64,000 nt of DNA from Salvelinus alpinus (GCF_045679555.1 NC_092093.1:65359575-65423574), one strand, 5' to 3'; shown: positions 1 through 21,031, counted from the first letter of the stretch. Program-made: numbers and translations. Notes: generated by a model from the sequence alone, not told the origin.

Positions 1-231
1 TAGGAGTTAAGATTGTCTTAAGTGGAGGCGAGTGCATGCTTGTGTGTGTTTGCGTGTGTCTTTGCACATGTATTTGTGTGTGCATGTGTGATTTATTACT
101 CTCGCAGAGGAAAATGAAAAGAGACGTCTGGCCTGGAGGGAGAAGAGAGAGATAGCGAGAGAAAGTGTGTGTGTGAGAGAGAGACACACAATCACAGTGT
201 GGTAAGTGTGTTATTTACTGTGTGTGTGTAG

Positions 232-7767
<7,536 letters not shown>

Positions 7768-9290
7768 CCCACAAAACAGCTCTCTCGCTTTTTCTGTCGC
7801 GCATTCTCTTTTTCTCTCTCTCTATCCATCTCTCTCTCTATCCATCTCTCTCTCTATCCATCTCTCTCTCTCTATCTCTCAGGGGTCTCCACCATCATAT
7901 GAACTCTGATCAGTGCTGTGCTTTCAGCACACAAGCTAGCCCACATAGAACTACAATTACTACAAACTACAAAAATATCAGGACACTAACACAGCTGACT
8001 GATGACTCATAGCTCTGCTGGAGAGATGAGGTCTGGGAACTATGACATTGTACAGTTTTAGGAGAGGCAGGAGTCCTGCACTGGACATGTAACTGCTGTT
8101 ACCTCTGTCTGTCTGAGCATAAGACCTAACCAGCATAAGACCTAACCAGAGACCACTCTAATGTAAGACTGACTGACCGCTCAGCTATGGAAGCCTTGCT
8201 ATGACTGTCTCTTTCTGCTCTACCTACTTCACACACCAGCCTATCAGGGCCCACAACCTTCAGCGTCGGCCAATAGGAATCCACAACAGTCAGGAATGGC
8301 AAGTCAGGGTCCATTCCCCAAGTGCCTAAGGCTGAGGGGGCGGGTTACTCATGCTACTCGACCTGTCAGTCATCCATTCTCAACATATTACTGGCTGTCA
8401 AGCTGTGTTGACCAGGCAAACGATCATGCAACACGTTCTGAAATGCTGGAAGCCAGGAAATGTATTTTGCTGGGTTCACAAAATACCGAAACCAACTTTA
8501 TGAATTCTGTTTTTATTTATTTAGCATTTCTTTATGTAATAATGGGTGGGGTGCAGGATGCTATATTTTAAAAGTACCCACTGTTCTTCAATAATTTTTT
8601 TTATACTGCTGTTTAAAGTTTTTCACACATCTTGCTGTAAACATTTGTGATGGGGAAAAAAGTTGTGTATTGAGAAAGATTGAACTACTGGCGAATGGAG
8701 GTGGTTTGTGATGGTGTACATAGCTGTTATTGTCAGAAGAGGTGTGGGTGCAATGCCACAGTTTTGACTTCGTTTGTGTAAATAAATATATATTTTTCAT
8801 TGGCTGTGGGGTGTAAATAAGTGATTGTGATTGGCCGTGTTGGTGTAAAGGATAGCCAATGAAGCCTAATTTTGTGTGTGTAAATCTTAGGACCAGACTA
8901 CAGGCGATGGTGACTGGACACAAAGTATTAATTTATTTTTATATGTGCAGGGACATTGTTTTGTTGTTTTTTTTTATTTGTTTTGCACCGTCATTTTATA
9001 CTCCACCTCTGGGCACCACATTTCCATCTGTGTTCACTTTTGTTTAGATCAATTTTGTACAACTGAAAAATCATAACCTCCTCAAATGTTTGTATTTCAA
9101 AACACCAAAATAATTCAATGTTCTGGATAAATAAAGAGACCGACTGATGGTAAAAAGACGAGGAGTCAGCGTAGCCAGTGGGACAACGTTATTGGAGTGG
9201 GAAGATGGTTAAAGCTTGATTAACAGCTCTGTTTAAGTGCTTTTTGTCAACAGCATTTTTACACTTTGGTTGAATAAAGACCAGATCTAC
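7768..9290 (+). other. Probable 3' UTR and polyadenylation region of mllt10
   Basis: Non-coding sequence follows the stop codon. It starts with short (TC)n/TATCCATC runs and becomes AT-rich. Candidate AATAAA signals are at 8781, 9130 and 9273. No other gene or known repeat was recognised. The true cleavage site cannot be chosen from sequence alone. Confidence 0.5.
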
Positions 9291-10603
9291 CTCCTCTAAG
9301 CCTGCTGTCTAATTAACCTCTTTACCTCCATCTCTGGATGGATGAAAAGATGACACACTGACTCTCTCACTATATCGTTAGCTGTCTTCTCTCGCTCTAG
9401 TGTTTAACAGTTTCTGCATGCTCATTTTATAGTGGTCCAGGGTCCCTTGCCCCAGCACACACACACACACTGTGCTCCCCTGTCCCTGATGACTTCCTGC
9501 TGCCTAGCAGCGTGTGGGTGTGTGTACAATTCTCCTACATCTGCTTCTGCTCGGGGAAATTAAAAGCTCACTTTCCCCTCATCTCAGCCCCCCAGCAACT
9601 CTTAAACCCCCCTCTTCCGCACACCCTCTATCAGCCCTGTCACTCAAGTCCAGGCTGTTTAAACATGCCCCCTCCCTACCTCCTTGTCTACCACTTTCAT
9701 TCTCTCCTCCCCTGTCTTTCTTCTCGACATCACCCCTTTCTCCTCTCCTCCCTCTCATTCAATCCATTCACAGCATTCCCGTTCAGGAGTGGGAGCAGAG
9801 CTGGCGTCCATCATTGATAACCTCCCAGCAGCCACTGCTTCCCAGGGGGGGGTGTAACAGCTGAGGGAGGACAACCATGCTGGCCAAAGAGATGCCTGAT
9901 CAAAAGTCAAACGCTGAGCTCCAGAACATCAGGGGTGCAGCTTCACACACAATTGAGCTTTTTAGTCCAGGAGGAGGCTCATCTGGGCCCAGGGAACTCT
10001 CCAGATGAAGAGCTTAAAAGAAGTCCTAAGTAATAACAATTAAACATGCATTTAGTAATTCATTTAAACAACAGTTATTCAAATGAAACATTAATTTAGC
10101 CATTCAAATTAATCATATAATTACCAGTTAGAATAACTTGAGTGCGGCGGAAAACCATTAGCAGCTGCAGTTTGGTTTAAATCATTATGGGATGGGAGTC
10201 GAGAGGGGATGATCCACTGAAAACTGCCTGGCCAAGATTCCTGTTCAAAATAGAACCAGATCACTCTGACAGAGGTGTTTAGGGCCAGGAACAGAGAGAT
10301 GGAGGAAAGGAGAGGGGGAGGAGGAGGTGATAGAGGGAAAAAGGAGAGTTGAAGAGAGGAACGCACTGAAGCCTTCGGGAGCAGCTGACGGGATTCCCAT
10401 GGAATGTTGCCGGCATCAGACGTGTGTATGTGTATAGGCTACCCCCCACAGGTTCCTCTCCTGTAGGATAATGGCCCTGAGGAGAAGCAGCAGGATTCTC
10501 CCTCATCCCTCTTCACACACAGACAGTCTGTATTCTTCTGCTGACTGACATTCCTTTGTCTATCCCCCCATCCTACCCCTCTCCATACTCCTCTCTTCCT
10601 ATA
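9291..10603. other. Intergenic stretch, no gene recognised
   Basis: Contains moderately pyrimidine-rich DNA (9650-9780) and unique-looking AT-rich DNA (10020-10130). Short open frames show no recognisable domain and lack consistent splice context. No known interspersed repeat was recognised with confidence. Confidence 0.5.
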
Positions 10604-12062
10604 CAGTTGAAGTCGGAAGTTTACATACACTCAGGTTGGAGTCATTAAAACTAGTTTTTCAACCACTCCACAAATTTCTTGTTAACAAACTATAGTTTTG
10701 GCAAGTTGGTTAGGACATCTACTTTGTGCATGACACAAGTAATTTTTCCAACAATTGTTTACAGACAGATTATTTCACTTATAATTTCACTGTATCACAA
10801 TTCCAGTGGGTCAGAAGTTTACATACACTAAGTTGACTGTGCCTTTAAACAGCTTGGGAAATTCCATAAAATGATGTCATGGCTTTAGAAGCTTCTGATA
10901 AGCTAATTGACATCATTTGAGTCAATTGGAGGTGTACCTGTGGATGTATTTCAAGGCCTACCTTCAAACTCAGTGCCTCTTTGCTTGACATCATGGGAAA
11001 ATCAAAAGAAATCAGCCAAGACCTCAGGAAAAAGAATGCAGACCTCCACAAGTCTGGTTCATCCTTGGGAGCAGTTTCCAAACGTCTGAAGGTACCACGT
11101 TCATCTGTACAAACAATAGTACGCAAGTATAAACACCATGGGACCAAGCAGCAGTCCTACCGCTCAGGAAGGAGACGCTCCAAAACCGCCATATAAAAAG
11201 CCAGACTACGGTTCGCAACTGCATATGGGGACAAAGACCATACTTTTTGGAGAAATGTCCTCTTGTCTGATGAAACAAAAATAGAACTGTTTGGCCATAA
11301 TGACCATCGTTATGTTTGGAGGAAAAAGGGGGAAGCTTGCAAGCCGAAGAACACCATCCCAACCGTGAACGTGGGTGACAGCATCATGTTGTGGGGTGCT
11401 TTTCTGCAGGAGGGACTGGTACACTTCACAAAATAGATTGCATCATGAGGGAGGAAAATTATGTGGATATATTGAAGCAACATCTCAAAACATCAGTCAG
11501 GAAGTTTAAGCTTGGTCGCAAATAGGTCTTCCAAATGGACAATGACCCCAAGCATACTTCCAAAGTTGTGGAAAAATGGCTTAAGGACAACAAAGTCAAG
11601 GTATTGGAGTTGCCATCACAAAGCCCTGACCTCATCCTATAGAAAATTTGTGGGCAGAACTGAAAAAGTGTGTGCGAGCAAGGAAGCCTACAAACCTGAC
11701 TCAGTTACACCAGCTATGTCAGGAGGAATGGGACAAAATTCATCCAACTTTTATTGTGGGAAGCTTGTGGAAGGCTACCTGAAACGTTTGACCGAAGTTA
11801 AACAATTTAAATGCAATGCTACCAAATACTAATTGAGTGTATGTAAACTTCTGACCCACTGGGAATATGATGAAAGAAATAAAAGCTGAAATAAATTATT
11901 CTCTCTACTATTATTCTGACATTTCACGTTCTTAAAATAAAGTGGTGATCCTAACTGACCTAAAAAGAAAGTTTACTGTCCCTGGATTAAATGTCAGGAA
12001 TTGTGAAAAACTGAGTTTAAATGTATTTGGCTAAGGTGTATGTAAACGTCCGACTTCAACTG
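10604..12062 (+). mobile_element. Sleeping Beauty-family salmonid Tc1 element with internal deletion
   Basis: Flanked by TA (10602-10603 and 12063-12064). The long inverted repeats have the IR/DR layout: an outer direct repeat starting CAGTTGAAGTCGGAAGTTTA, an inner repeat near 10807-10835 (GTGGGTCAGAAGTTTACATA), and mirror copies at 11831-11865 and 12033-12062. The transposase starts at 10993 ([14 protein letters not shown]). It runs through the paired-type DNA-binding region to SYRSGRRR, then jumps at about 11193-11205 to sequence homologous to the start of the DDE core, so roughly 60-70 residues are missing. [19 protein letters not shown] and a degraded C-terminus follow, with frameshifts and stops. 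It cannot encode its own transposase, but both inverted repeats look complete. Confidence 0.93.
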
Positions 12063-12064
12063 TA

Positions 12065-14060
12065 ACTACTACTCCTAGTGTATGTGTCCTGTACTTCTTC
12101 CCCTCCATACACACACAGACTTCTGTCATTTCTAGTTATTTACCTATACGACTGAGTGAAGGATCTTGGCGTGTATGTACAGTACAAACAGTATGTGATG
12201 CTTCCATCTGACACTCATCTATCTCTCCTCTCTTTTCTTAATCTTCATCTGTCAGTAGTCCACTCCTGAACCCCAGCAGGCCTCTTCCAGAGCTGGGGGA
12301 TTTCCCACCCACTCTGCCTGCTCAGGGCTCACAGAGTGGGAAGAGAGAGTGAGAGGGGAGAAGGCCTCTATCCCTACTCTCTCATTCTATAACATCTAGC
12401 AACAAGAAACATAAATTGTAAGGGTTGTCAATACTTTTAATTTTTAGAATTTGTTGAAATATTTAGGAAATGATCACTCAAAACCTTGAGGATGTGCCTT
12501 CAATTATTAAGGTTTGTTATTGGACAAATACATTTTACAAACACTAAATCTAATGATGTAAACTCAATTATAATAGGCCTATTTTAAATATCTTAGTGAA
12601 AACAAATATTTTAACTTTGATATTTTTCCTGGCAAAAGTCTAAAACACATTCACGGTAAAGTATGCATTTAGGCTGTATTAGTGGGATTTCTAAATAGGA
12701 TATTTTCAGAGTGCAACGTCTAAATTTAACGTAAAATAAACACATACATTTCAGAACAAAATTTCTGGTTAATTGTAAGGCTCTGTGGGCTACTTTAAAT
12801 CACAGTTTAGTGGTGTGTTTTTCCATTTGTCAGCGGGGGGGAGTTGGTCTATAAACCGAGCGAGGTGCAGCAGACTGGTTATAGCCCACAGCCGAACCGT
12901 TGACTTCGGGTCCAACATGGAAAACGAGAAACTGAAGACCGATCACCGTTAGTCAGTCCGTGTCTAAATTGTCTCACAGTTTAAAACAGAGTTGCACTTT
13001 AAACAAGGAACATATATTCTAAAAACACTATGTTTGTTTTATTTCTGCTATTCCCCATCGCAATGGGGAAATGCAGGCAACGCGGTAAACACAAACGTGA
13101 GACAACGCACTGTAGAAGCAGGTTAGGTACGTCTCTAGACTGAGTTAACCAACGCTACACGCATCTATTTATAGGCCTTTTCATTAACTGTATCTACTTT
13201 GACTCTGAGCACTCTGACGAGATTATATTAGGCTACTTTTTTTGTAATGCTTTCACGTTTAGTTAAGGTCTAATGCAGTCCAGAGCCCTTTATTGTAGAA
13301 GGCTCTACTGTAGTCTATCAACTGATGAAGATTTCAAATAATATTCGAAGGGATGGTTCAGCTGAATTACAAATGTACATATTTCTTTCCTTACCTTGAA
13401 ATCAGTCTATGGACAACGCAAGACTGAAATCCATGCTTTGGTTTTGTAGGCCCTACCATAGTGTTTCCTAACCAAAAACCAATGCAAGTAAATGTTAGCA
13501 ATAGCATGCTTTTAAATTCTCCCCTGTGAGGATCAACATTAATTGATTAATCAATTGATTACTGTGTTTGGTGGATAAATAGAACGTATCACATTATGAA
13601 GTCAGTGTAGGCTGCATGGGTGAATGGGTCTGTTTACTGGGTCTGGTCGGGCTGTGTATTTCTCGGTTCAGGATCAGGATGAAAGATGGACTTTCATGAC
13701 CCAGACACCCTAGGATGGCAGATATTAATGTAATCCCGCATGGTTATGATGAATGTGACAGGATATAGATCTGAGATCATCAGGTAAAAATAGACACGTC
13801 ATTGGCTCATTACTGGACTCATAATAATGAATAATATAGCCTAGTCCAGGAAGGGCCTGAGTCGTTCCTATAAGGCTATGTTAAATAATTCCAGCTGTAA
13901 CGGATGTCAGGGGGATAGGATTTAAATTGGCTGTAATCTCCAGACACGAGGAGGGCCATCCATTTTAGTCAGGCACCCGCAGGCTGCACCAAGCACACAG
14001 AGACCCATTCACCTGCAGAAGCGTGGGAGTTCATTTATTATGGAGATACAGGGAGGCCCT
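12065..14060. other. Intergenic AT-rich stretch without recognised gene
   Basis: Mostly unique-looking sequence. Around 12825-12960 there is a G-run, a TATAAA at about 12852 and an ATG at 12927 opening an 11-codon frame (MENEKLKTDHR, stop). This resembles a promoter with a short leader but has no further support. Nothing recognisable as a DNAJC1 exon was found. Confidence 0.4.
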
Positions 14061-14275
14061 GTGTGTATGTTTTGGGTTTTACTGTCCTTATGGGGACCTG
14101 AATTCCTCACAAGGATAGTAAAACAAGGAAAATACATTTTTCCGGTCCCCACAATGACAAAATGTCATTTTAGGGTTAGGGTTAGTGGTTAGGTTTAGGG
14201 TTAGGAAAAATAGTATTTTGAATAGGAATCAATTGTTTGGTCCCCACAAGGATAGTAAAACAAATGTGTGTGTGT
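14060..14275. repeat. Fish interspersed repeat with telomere-like internal motif
   Basis: Two copies of CACAAGGATAGTAAAACAA flank a centre containing TTAGGGTTAGGG-type runs (14170-14205). The outer parts (TCCTTATGGGGACC, GGTCCCCACAAGGA) are partly inverted, so it may be a short non-autonomous element. It has no coding capacity. Confidence 0.55.
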
Positions 14276-14907
14276 GAGAGAGAGGGAGTATTGCTGTGTG
14301 AATAGATTTTGTGCATAAATGCAATTTTCCATGTTTATTTTGCAGCCTACAATCTAGGCCTTGTAACACCCCCCCTCTTCTCTCTGACCCCTCCCCCATA
14401 CCCTCCACCTGTCACCCGACTCTGTTCCACCTCAAGGGTGGGGAAAGGCAGCACTACACGAGGTCCAGTGACCCCAACACATACACACAAATGCACAGAA
14501 AGAGAGAGATAGATACTGAGAGCACAGCGCTGAGAGTGGAATGTAGTCAAAAATGGGGGAGGATCAGTAAAGAAAGGACATGAGGGAGAGAGAGAGAGGA
14601 GGGAGAGAGAGAGCAGGTGTGTGTGTCTTTAAAGACATTAGTTATTCTAATTAACTCTTTGTAACTTCCATATTCAGGAACTCAGGCTGCCCTTTCTGTA
14701 TTCCAGTATATCGCTGTCCTTGATGAGTCAGCCCTTCCAACAGTGTGGTTGTGTCACGTTGGACCTTGACATCTGTTAGCATACAGAAGACAAGCACTAT
14801 GGTAGAGAAACACTCACATCCTAATCATGTTCTCCCTCCAAGGACACACACAGATGATGGAGATAGAGTGAGAGCTAGGGTTGGAGAAACAGAGAAAGAG
14901 AGAGAGC

Positions 14908-14959
<52 letters not shown>

Positions 14960-15116
14960 GGAAAGAGAGAATCAATGCAATAAGGAAGAAAGAACACACC
15001 AGGCCATGCAGGCTTCTAGAGGTTAGTGTTGATATTTGTTCTTCTTTGACTCTCTGAAAGGCAGCAGTGTGTTTAGGTCAGGTTAGCTGGATTAAGATGA
15101 CCTTCAGCCCAACTGA

Positions 15117-15277
15117 GATTCTGTATCACATCCGACCGTGATTGGGAGGCCCATAGGGAGGCGCACAATTGTCCCAGCGTCGTCCGGGTTTGGCCGGGGT
15201 AGGCTGTCATTGTAAATAAGAATTTGTTCTTAACTGACTTGCCTAGTTAAATAAAGGTTAAATAAAATACAAAAAAA
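15117..15277 (+). mobile_element. tRNA-derived SINE (SlmI-type), 5'-truncated
   Basis: Begins in the body (CTGTATCACATCCGACCGTG), continues GGCGCACAATTGTCCCAGCG and GTCATTGTAAATAAGAATTT, and ends in the tail AACTGACTTGCCTAGTTAAA plus AAATAAA repeats. The tRNA-like head is missing. Confidence 0.85.
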
Positions 15278-15694
15278 TTATACGGTTGCCTCCCTGTGTC
15301 ACTTCACTACCACAGCCTCCCCCAAGCCTCTCAACAGACATTAACGGTAAAATCGTATCATTAAGCTTGTGTCTAATCTCTAAATATTCCCAATTCAACA
15401 AGGGGGTTAATGGAGGACGAGGGGGAGAAAAGTAATCTAAGGGCACCAGGTGGACCTTTTGTCAACATAATCTACAAGCCCTTGAGACCACACAAGCATG
15501 CAAGGACATACACACATACACTTCAACTGGACTAAGACCAGTGGATCTCTCAGACAACCATGGACACTAATCAGTAGAGAACCTGGGAGTTAAAGAATTG
15601 AACCAAACCACATATCCTGAAGACTCACCCTCCAATTAGGAAGATTCAATGAGAGCTGGAAAGTGCATTACTCAAATTAGAAGTTTGATATTGT

Positions 15695-15840
<146 letters not shown>

Positions 15841-16127
15841 GAGAGAGATGTATACCATGTATTATTTGTATTATGTGGGAGAGTGCAGGGCAAACCTGAG
15901 GAGGAGAGGAGAGCAGAGTGAGAGATGGGGAGAGCAGAGTGAGAGATGGGGAGAGAGGGAAAGAGAGAGAGAGAGTAGTGGCCTTTCAATGGCCAGACAA
16001 AGGGAGATGGGAGTAGGGGGTACCAGAGGGGTGGAGGGGAGGGGGCGTGCTGCTATGGGGATGTGATTGCATAACTTATTAAACAAAACGGCACTTCAAG
16101 GAGAACAGTCTACTAATGAGAGATCAT

Positions 16128-16260
<133 letters not shown>

Positions 16261-16479
16261 AATTGAGAGTTACAGTTGAATCTTTCAGATGATTCTGAAT
16301 TCTGTGTCTTATTCATTATTTTAAAGACGCCACTTCTGCACCCCCACACCCACCAGCCAGGTCAACCGTGATACCAGTCAGTATTCGACGTCTATCCATG
16401 TCTGAGGACATTGGGAGATTATGTGGAAACCGGCCACCAGGGGCAACAGTGAGTGTTGTGGACAGGGATGGTGCATAGG

Positions 16480-16815
16480 TGTAAGCATCTGCTTCTGATT
16501 CCAAAGGTTGCAAAAAATTTACGATTCAAAGGTTGCTCGTTCGAATAACAAGCAGTGATAGCAAGTTGTTTTAGCAAAAACAATGTTTTAAACCTATCCC
16601 AAACCTTAACCCTTACCTGAACCATTCGGAGGTAATGCCTAACCTTAAGATTCCTTAGTTAATGCCTAAACTTAACCCTAACCTTCAAAATGAAGAGTTA
16701 ATGCCTAAAGTTAACCTTATACACGTCAATATCTGATGTTTGCAACAACTTTGAAATTTGACGTTTGAGAAACATGGATGAACGTCTAATTCTGACGTGA
16801 AACTGTGAGAGCTAG
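16480..16815. repeat. Salmonid interspersed repeat with CCTAACCTTAA motif
   Basis: Shares GTTAATGCCTAAACTTAACC, ACTTTGAAATTTGACG, ACATGGATGAACGTCTAATT and GAGACTGTGAGAGCT-like blocks with 25080-25215 and 32395-32590. The three copies are diverged and none has coding capacity. The element type is unknown to me. Confidence 0.65.
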
Positions 16816-16895
16816 TTGCACCCGCAGTCAGTTGGTTAGTCAGTAAGTCAGTCCGTCAAGGACAGAGCTGTTTCTTATTGTGATTTAACATTATT

Positions 16896-17062
<167 letters not shown>

Positions 17063-17704
17063 AACAGCTGGTTAAGCAGGGAGTAGAGGCGTGGAATGGC
17101 AACGAGGGGAGTCTCTATCACCTCAGATATAGAGCCAGAGAGAGACAGAGATCGAGGGCTTAATAGTAATGCTTCTATTCACAGTTATAAGGCTTCATAA
17201 AGGCTTCGTAGGCTTTGAGCTGCTGGAGCTACAGCTGTCTTTAGCAGCCGTAGAGCGTGTGTGTGTGAGGCAGAGAGAGAGAGATGGGGGGGGTTCCTTT
17301 GTTCTGTGAAGGACTTACCCAATCAGAGTGTACAGTGTGTCAGGAGCACACAGGCATATATCAACTTCAATCTCTTTTTAATGAAAAATCCTGCCCTCTC
17401 TAATATGTGCAAATTAACCTCCTCTCCTCCCTCCTCTCAGAGGCCCCTTCACCCTCTCCTTTCTTTTTTTCCTCTTCCACTGTCCCACCCTTTCTCTCTT
17501 TTTCCCCCCCCCCCTAATTCTGTCTCTCTCACCCCACCCCCACCCCCCACCCCCACTCCATAATCCATCTCCCTCTCTCTCATTCTCCACTTTCTCTCCA
17601 CTTGCTGTCACTCATTCAGGGGTGGAGAGTAGAGAGATTGACAGAGGGGTGAAGATTGGAAACCAGGACTTTTAAGAGGAAAGAGGGAGGAGGAGAGAGA
17701 GAGC

Positions 17705-17930
17705 ATTTGCACATTGTGCATTGCCAATGTGCAAATGTATATAACATGTAACATTTTAAAATGTTTCTCTTTTAAAACTTTTGTGATTGTAATTTTTACT
17801 TTTAATTTCTGATTGTTTATTTCACTTTTGCTTTGTCACTTGCTTTGGCAATGTTTTATTTCACTTGCTTTGGCAATGTAAGCATATGTTTCCCATGCCA
17901 ATAAAGCCCCTTTGAATTGAAATGAGAGCG
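17705..17930 (+). mobile_element. LINE 3' end (same family as 28678-29845), plus strand
   Basis: The sequence TTATTTCACTTGCTTTGGCA, then CATGCCAATAAAGCCCCTTT, then GAATTGAAATGAGAGCGAGA is the reverse complement of the ends of the minus-strand copies at 27927 and 28678. It is a 5'-truncated copy containing only 3' UTR. It runs directly into a GA microsatellite. Confidence 0.75.
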
Positions 17931-17943
17931 AGAGAGAGAGAGA

Positions 17944-17978
<35 letters not shown>

Positions 17979-18019
17979 AGAACCATTTTTTGAAAGGGAA
18001 AGGGGCTACCTAGTCAGTT

Positions 18020-18385
18020 TCACAACTGAATGCATTCAACCGAAATGTGTCTTCCGCATTTAACCCAACCCCTCTGAATCAGAGAGGTGCGAGGGCTGCC
18101 TTAATAATCAATATCCACGTCATCAGCGCCTGGGAAGCAGTTGTTGTGGTGGGTGGTTAACTGCCTTGCTCAAGGGCAGAACGGCAGATTTTGGTTCCAG
18201 GTAGAATCCTTTTTGGTTCCATGTAGAACCGTCTGTAAAAAAGGTCTCTGCATGGAACCCAAAAGGTTTCTACCTGGAACCAAAAGGTTTTTTCCTCAAA
18301 CCAAAAATGGCTCTTCAAATGGTTCTCCTATGGGGACAGCTGAAGAACCTTTTTAGGTTCTAGATAGCACCTTTTTTCTAAGTGT
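18020..18385. repeat. SINE-like fragment followed by a short foldback repeat
   Basis: 18020-18190 carries ATGCATTCAACCGAAATGTG, ATTTAACCCAACCCCTCTGA and the SINE-like TTAACTGCCTTGCTCAAGGG block. 18195-18385 is made of repeated direct and inverted AAAAGGTTCTACCTGGAACC-like blocks (GGTTCCATGTAGAACC, GTTTCTACCTGGAACC, AAGAACCTTTTTAGGTTC). It has no coding potential. Confidence 0.6.
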
Positions 18386-19734
18386 AGAAGTTACCCTTCT
18401 TCACAGATCTAAGATCAGCTTACTCTCCACCAAACCGTAATGTACCCAATAGAGTGGGACAACTCAATACTGACCTTAGCTCAGTGTCTGGGGACTTCAT
18501 ACAACTCCTCTGTACTTCCAGAGGCCTTGCTCGCTCCCTTCTCTCACTCCTTGCGCTTTCCTTTCTCTTTCTCTCTCTTCTTCCATCCTATATCTAACTA
18601 TACTCCCAGTTATTCAGTGAGTCTGATATTCTGCTTGTCATTCTGGCCATGCTGCTGATTGTAATTTATAAATTACAGTTAATGAGGGATTTTTGAAAAC
18701 ATGGCAGCCGTCTGTATTCCGTGCTCCGTAGCGTTCCCAGCTCTAATGGATTTCCTGGTATGGAATCTATTCTTCCCTCATTGTGCTCGGCAGGGGGTTC
18801 AACTGGCTACCCCCCTCCCCTCCTCTATCTATTCCCTCCCTACCTCTCTCCCTTTCCCTCTCTCTCTATTCTCTCCATCCATCCACTTCTCTCTCTTTCC
18901 CTCCCTCTCTCCATCTCCCCCCTCCCTCTTCACTAATTTCACTGGCTTAAGCGGTGAAGTGTATGAGGTCAGACCTCTGACAAAAAAAAATATTCTGATA
19001 AATTGTTTCGTTAAGTGTCAAAGTACTCATTTCTTTTCTTTCTGAAATGTTTATGAGTTTGACAATGAAGCATCACCAGTGCATCTTCCAGTGATGTTAG
19101 CGTAGATTCTCCAGGTGGTAGAATAATCAATATAACGTCTAATTGTTTAAAGTTTTTACTAAGCGTTTTGTCTAGTGCAAAGTCTGCACCAGCTGTGTTC
19201 CTAAAAAATAAAATAATAAAAACAATAAAGAGAAAAAATAAGATTAGACCTTAAAGTTGTGTATGTGTGTGTGTGTGTGTAACCAGGAGAACACACACAT
19301 GCAAATCAAACCCATCAACAGCTTGTGATGAAGTGAGACATTGCGTAAACAGAGTGTGCCGTTACCATGGTACCCAATGTCACCTCAGAGAGAGAGAGAC
19401 AAAGAGAAAAAGAATTATATGTTTAACAGTGACAACAGAAACCAGCTATGTATATCATTGTAACAAGTAAGATAGAACTTTATGAAAGTCTCCAGACTCC
19501 AGTCACTCTCTCCATGCATATTCACACCAGACAAGACTGATATGAGAAGTTTACCCAAATGTTAACATAACACTGTCATACACATGACATAACATTGCCG
19601 TACACATGACATAGCTAAATAAAAAGTAAGTTAGTAGCCAGCATTCGCCTTGCCCTTATGGGAAACAGAACACACCAAGGCCTGGTGATTGAGCGAGGAA
19701 GACCAAAGTCTAAACCGTTTTCCAAGCAACAGAA

Positions 19735-20000
19735 ACATGTAGCGAAATGCTTGTGTTCCTAGCTCCAACAGTGCAGTAATATCTAACAATACACAACAAT
19801 ACACACACATCTAAAAAAGTAAAAGAATGGAATTAAGAAATATAGAAGTATTAGGACGAGCAATGTCGGAGACTGGAGTATAAATATATATATATGATGG
19901 GACATGTAGACATTATGGACAGTATGTGGATATAATATATAGTATATCTGAAGAATATGTGGATAGAATAGTATATGTACAGTAATTCAGGGGTACATTG
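19735..20000. repeat. Salmonid interspersed repeat, LINE-derived type
   Basis: Begins TAGCGAAATGCTTGTGTTCC, continues CAACAGTGCAGTAATATCTA, and becomes AT-rich with AATATGTGGATAGAATAG-type blocks. The start matches the tail-side sequence of salmonid LINE-like repeats read in reverse. No reading frame remains. Confidence 0.5.
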
Positions 20001-20974
20001 TCATCATGCATCATACTGTTGGATGTCTAAAAACCTTTACCTGCAATGTCAGACACATATTTCTCTGTAATGATAATAAATGAATCATGTTGTCCAATGA
20101 AAAGGTTTATCTACCTGATGTTCTCTCTGAGACCCCCCAGGACAGGAGTGGGTTGTGTAACCTTGCTGACACTCTGCTCTTTGGGTTGTCCAATTTCCTC
20201 AATAAAATGCAGTAGTAAACAACACTGTGCTCTCTGGGTTGGCTCGGGTCAGTCTGTGATCCTTCAGTTGAGCTTTGTTTCACTATAGAATTACAATTGA
20301 TAGAATATCATGAATAGAACTGTTCATTTCCATTCTAGTCATTCTAGAACTGTGGGTTCTCAGGGACCACAGGGTAAAAAATGTCCTCTACCTCAGAGCC
20401 CCATTAGCCGCTGTCTGTCTGGGAAACATTGATTTTCCCTTCCCCTTCTTTTACTCTTCTCCTCCTCATTTCTCTTTCTCCACTTATTTTTCTCTTCTCA
20501 GGTTCTAGGTGTAGGCTGATCAACTTCTCTAGTCAGAGAGAGAGAGGGAGAGGGTAAAGGAAAGGGAGAGGGAGGACGAGGGAGAGGGAGAGAGAAGAGA
20601 GAGAGAGAGAGGGAGGGTATTTGCTGAGCTACAGAGGCCTAATCATCTGAAGATCTTTCTCTCAAATCTTCTCCACCTCTCTTATTCCTGCTCTTCATCC
20701 CTCTCTCCCATTCCATCCCTCCCACCTGCCTAATCCTTCCTTTCCTTTCTCATTCTCTCATTCACTCTCTCCAATTTTCGCTGTCTTTTGGCTCTCCCTG
20801 TCTTCTTCCTTCCTCTGGCCTTCTTCCCTCCAAAACTCATCTAATCCTTTCTGTCCCTCTCTCTCTTTCTCTCCCTCCCTCTCTCCCTCTTTCTCTCTCC
20901 CTTGGATCAATGCAGCATTGATTTTCCTATCAATGGACATTAGTATGGATCAGACCTCTGTCGCACTGCCCTGC

Positions 20975-20978
<4 letters not shown>

Positions 20979-21031
<53 letters not shown>
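20979..21031. repeat. (CA)n microsatellite
   Basis: A pure CA run of about 53 bp between CT-rich DNA (20660-20910) and ordinary sequence. Confidence 0.97.

Noticed and set aside
108..201. Possible extra mllt10 exon between a CTCGCAG acceptor and a GTAAGTG donor
   Set aside because: The frame that would match the phase of the next exon has a stop at 153-155. The segment is largely GA/GT repeat.
12927..12962. Short frame MENEKLKTDHR after a TATAAA
   Set aside because: Eleven codons without a donor or conserved product. A promoter is possible but unsupported.
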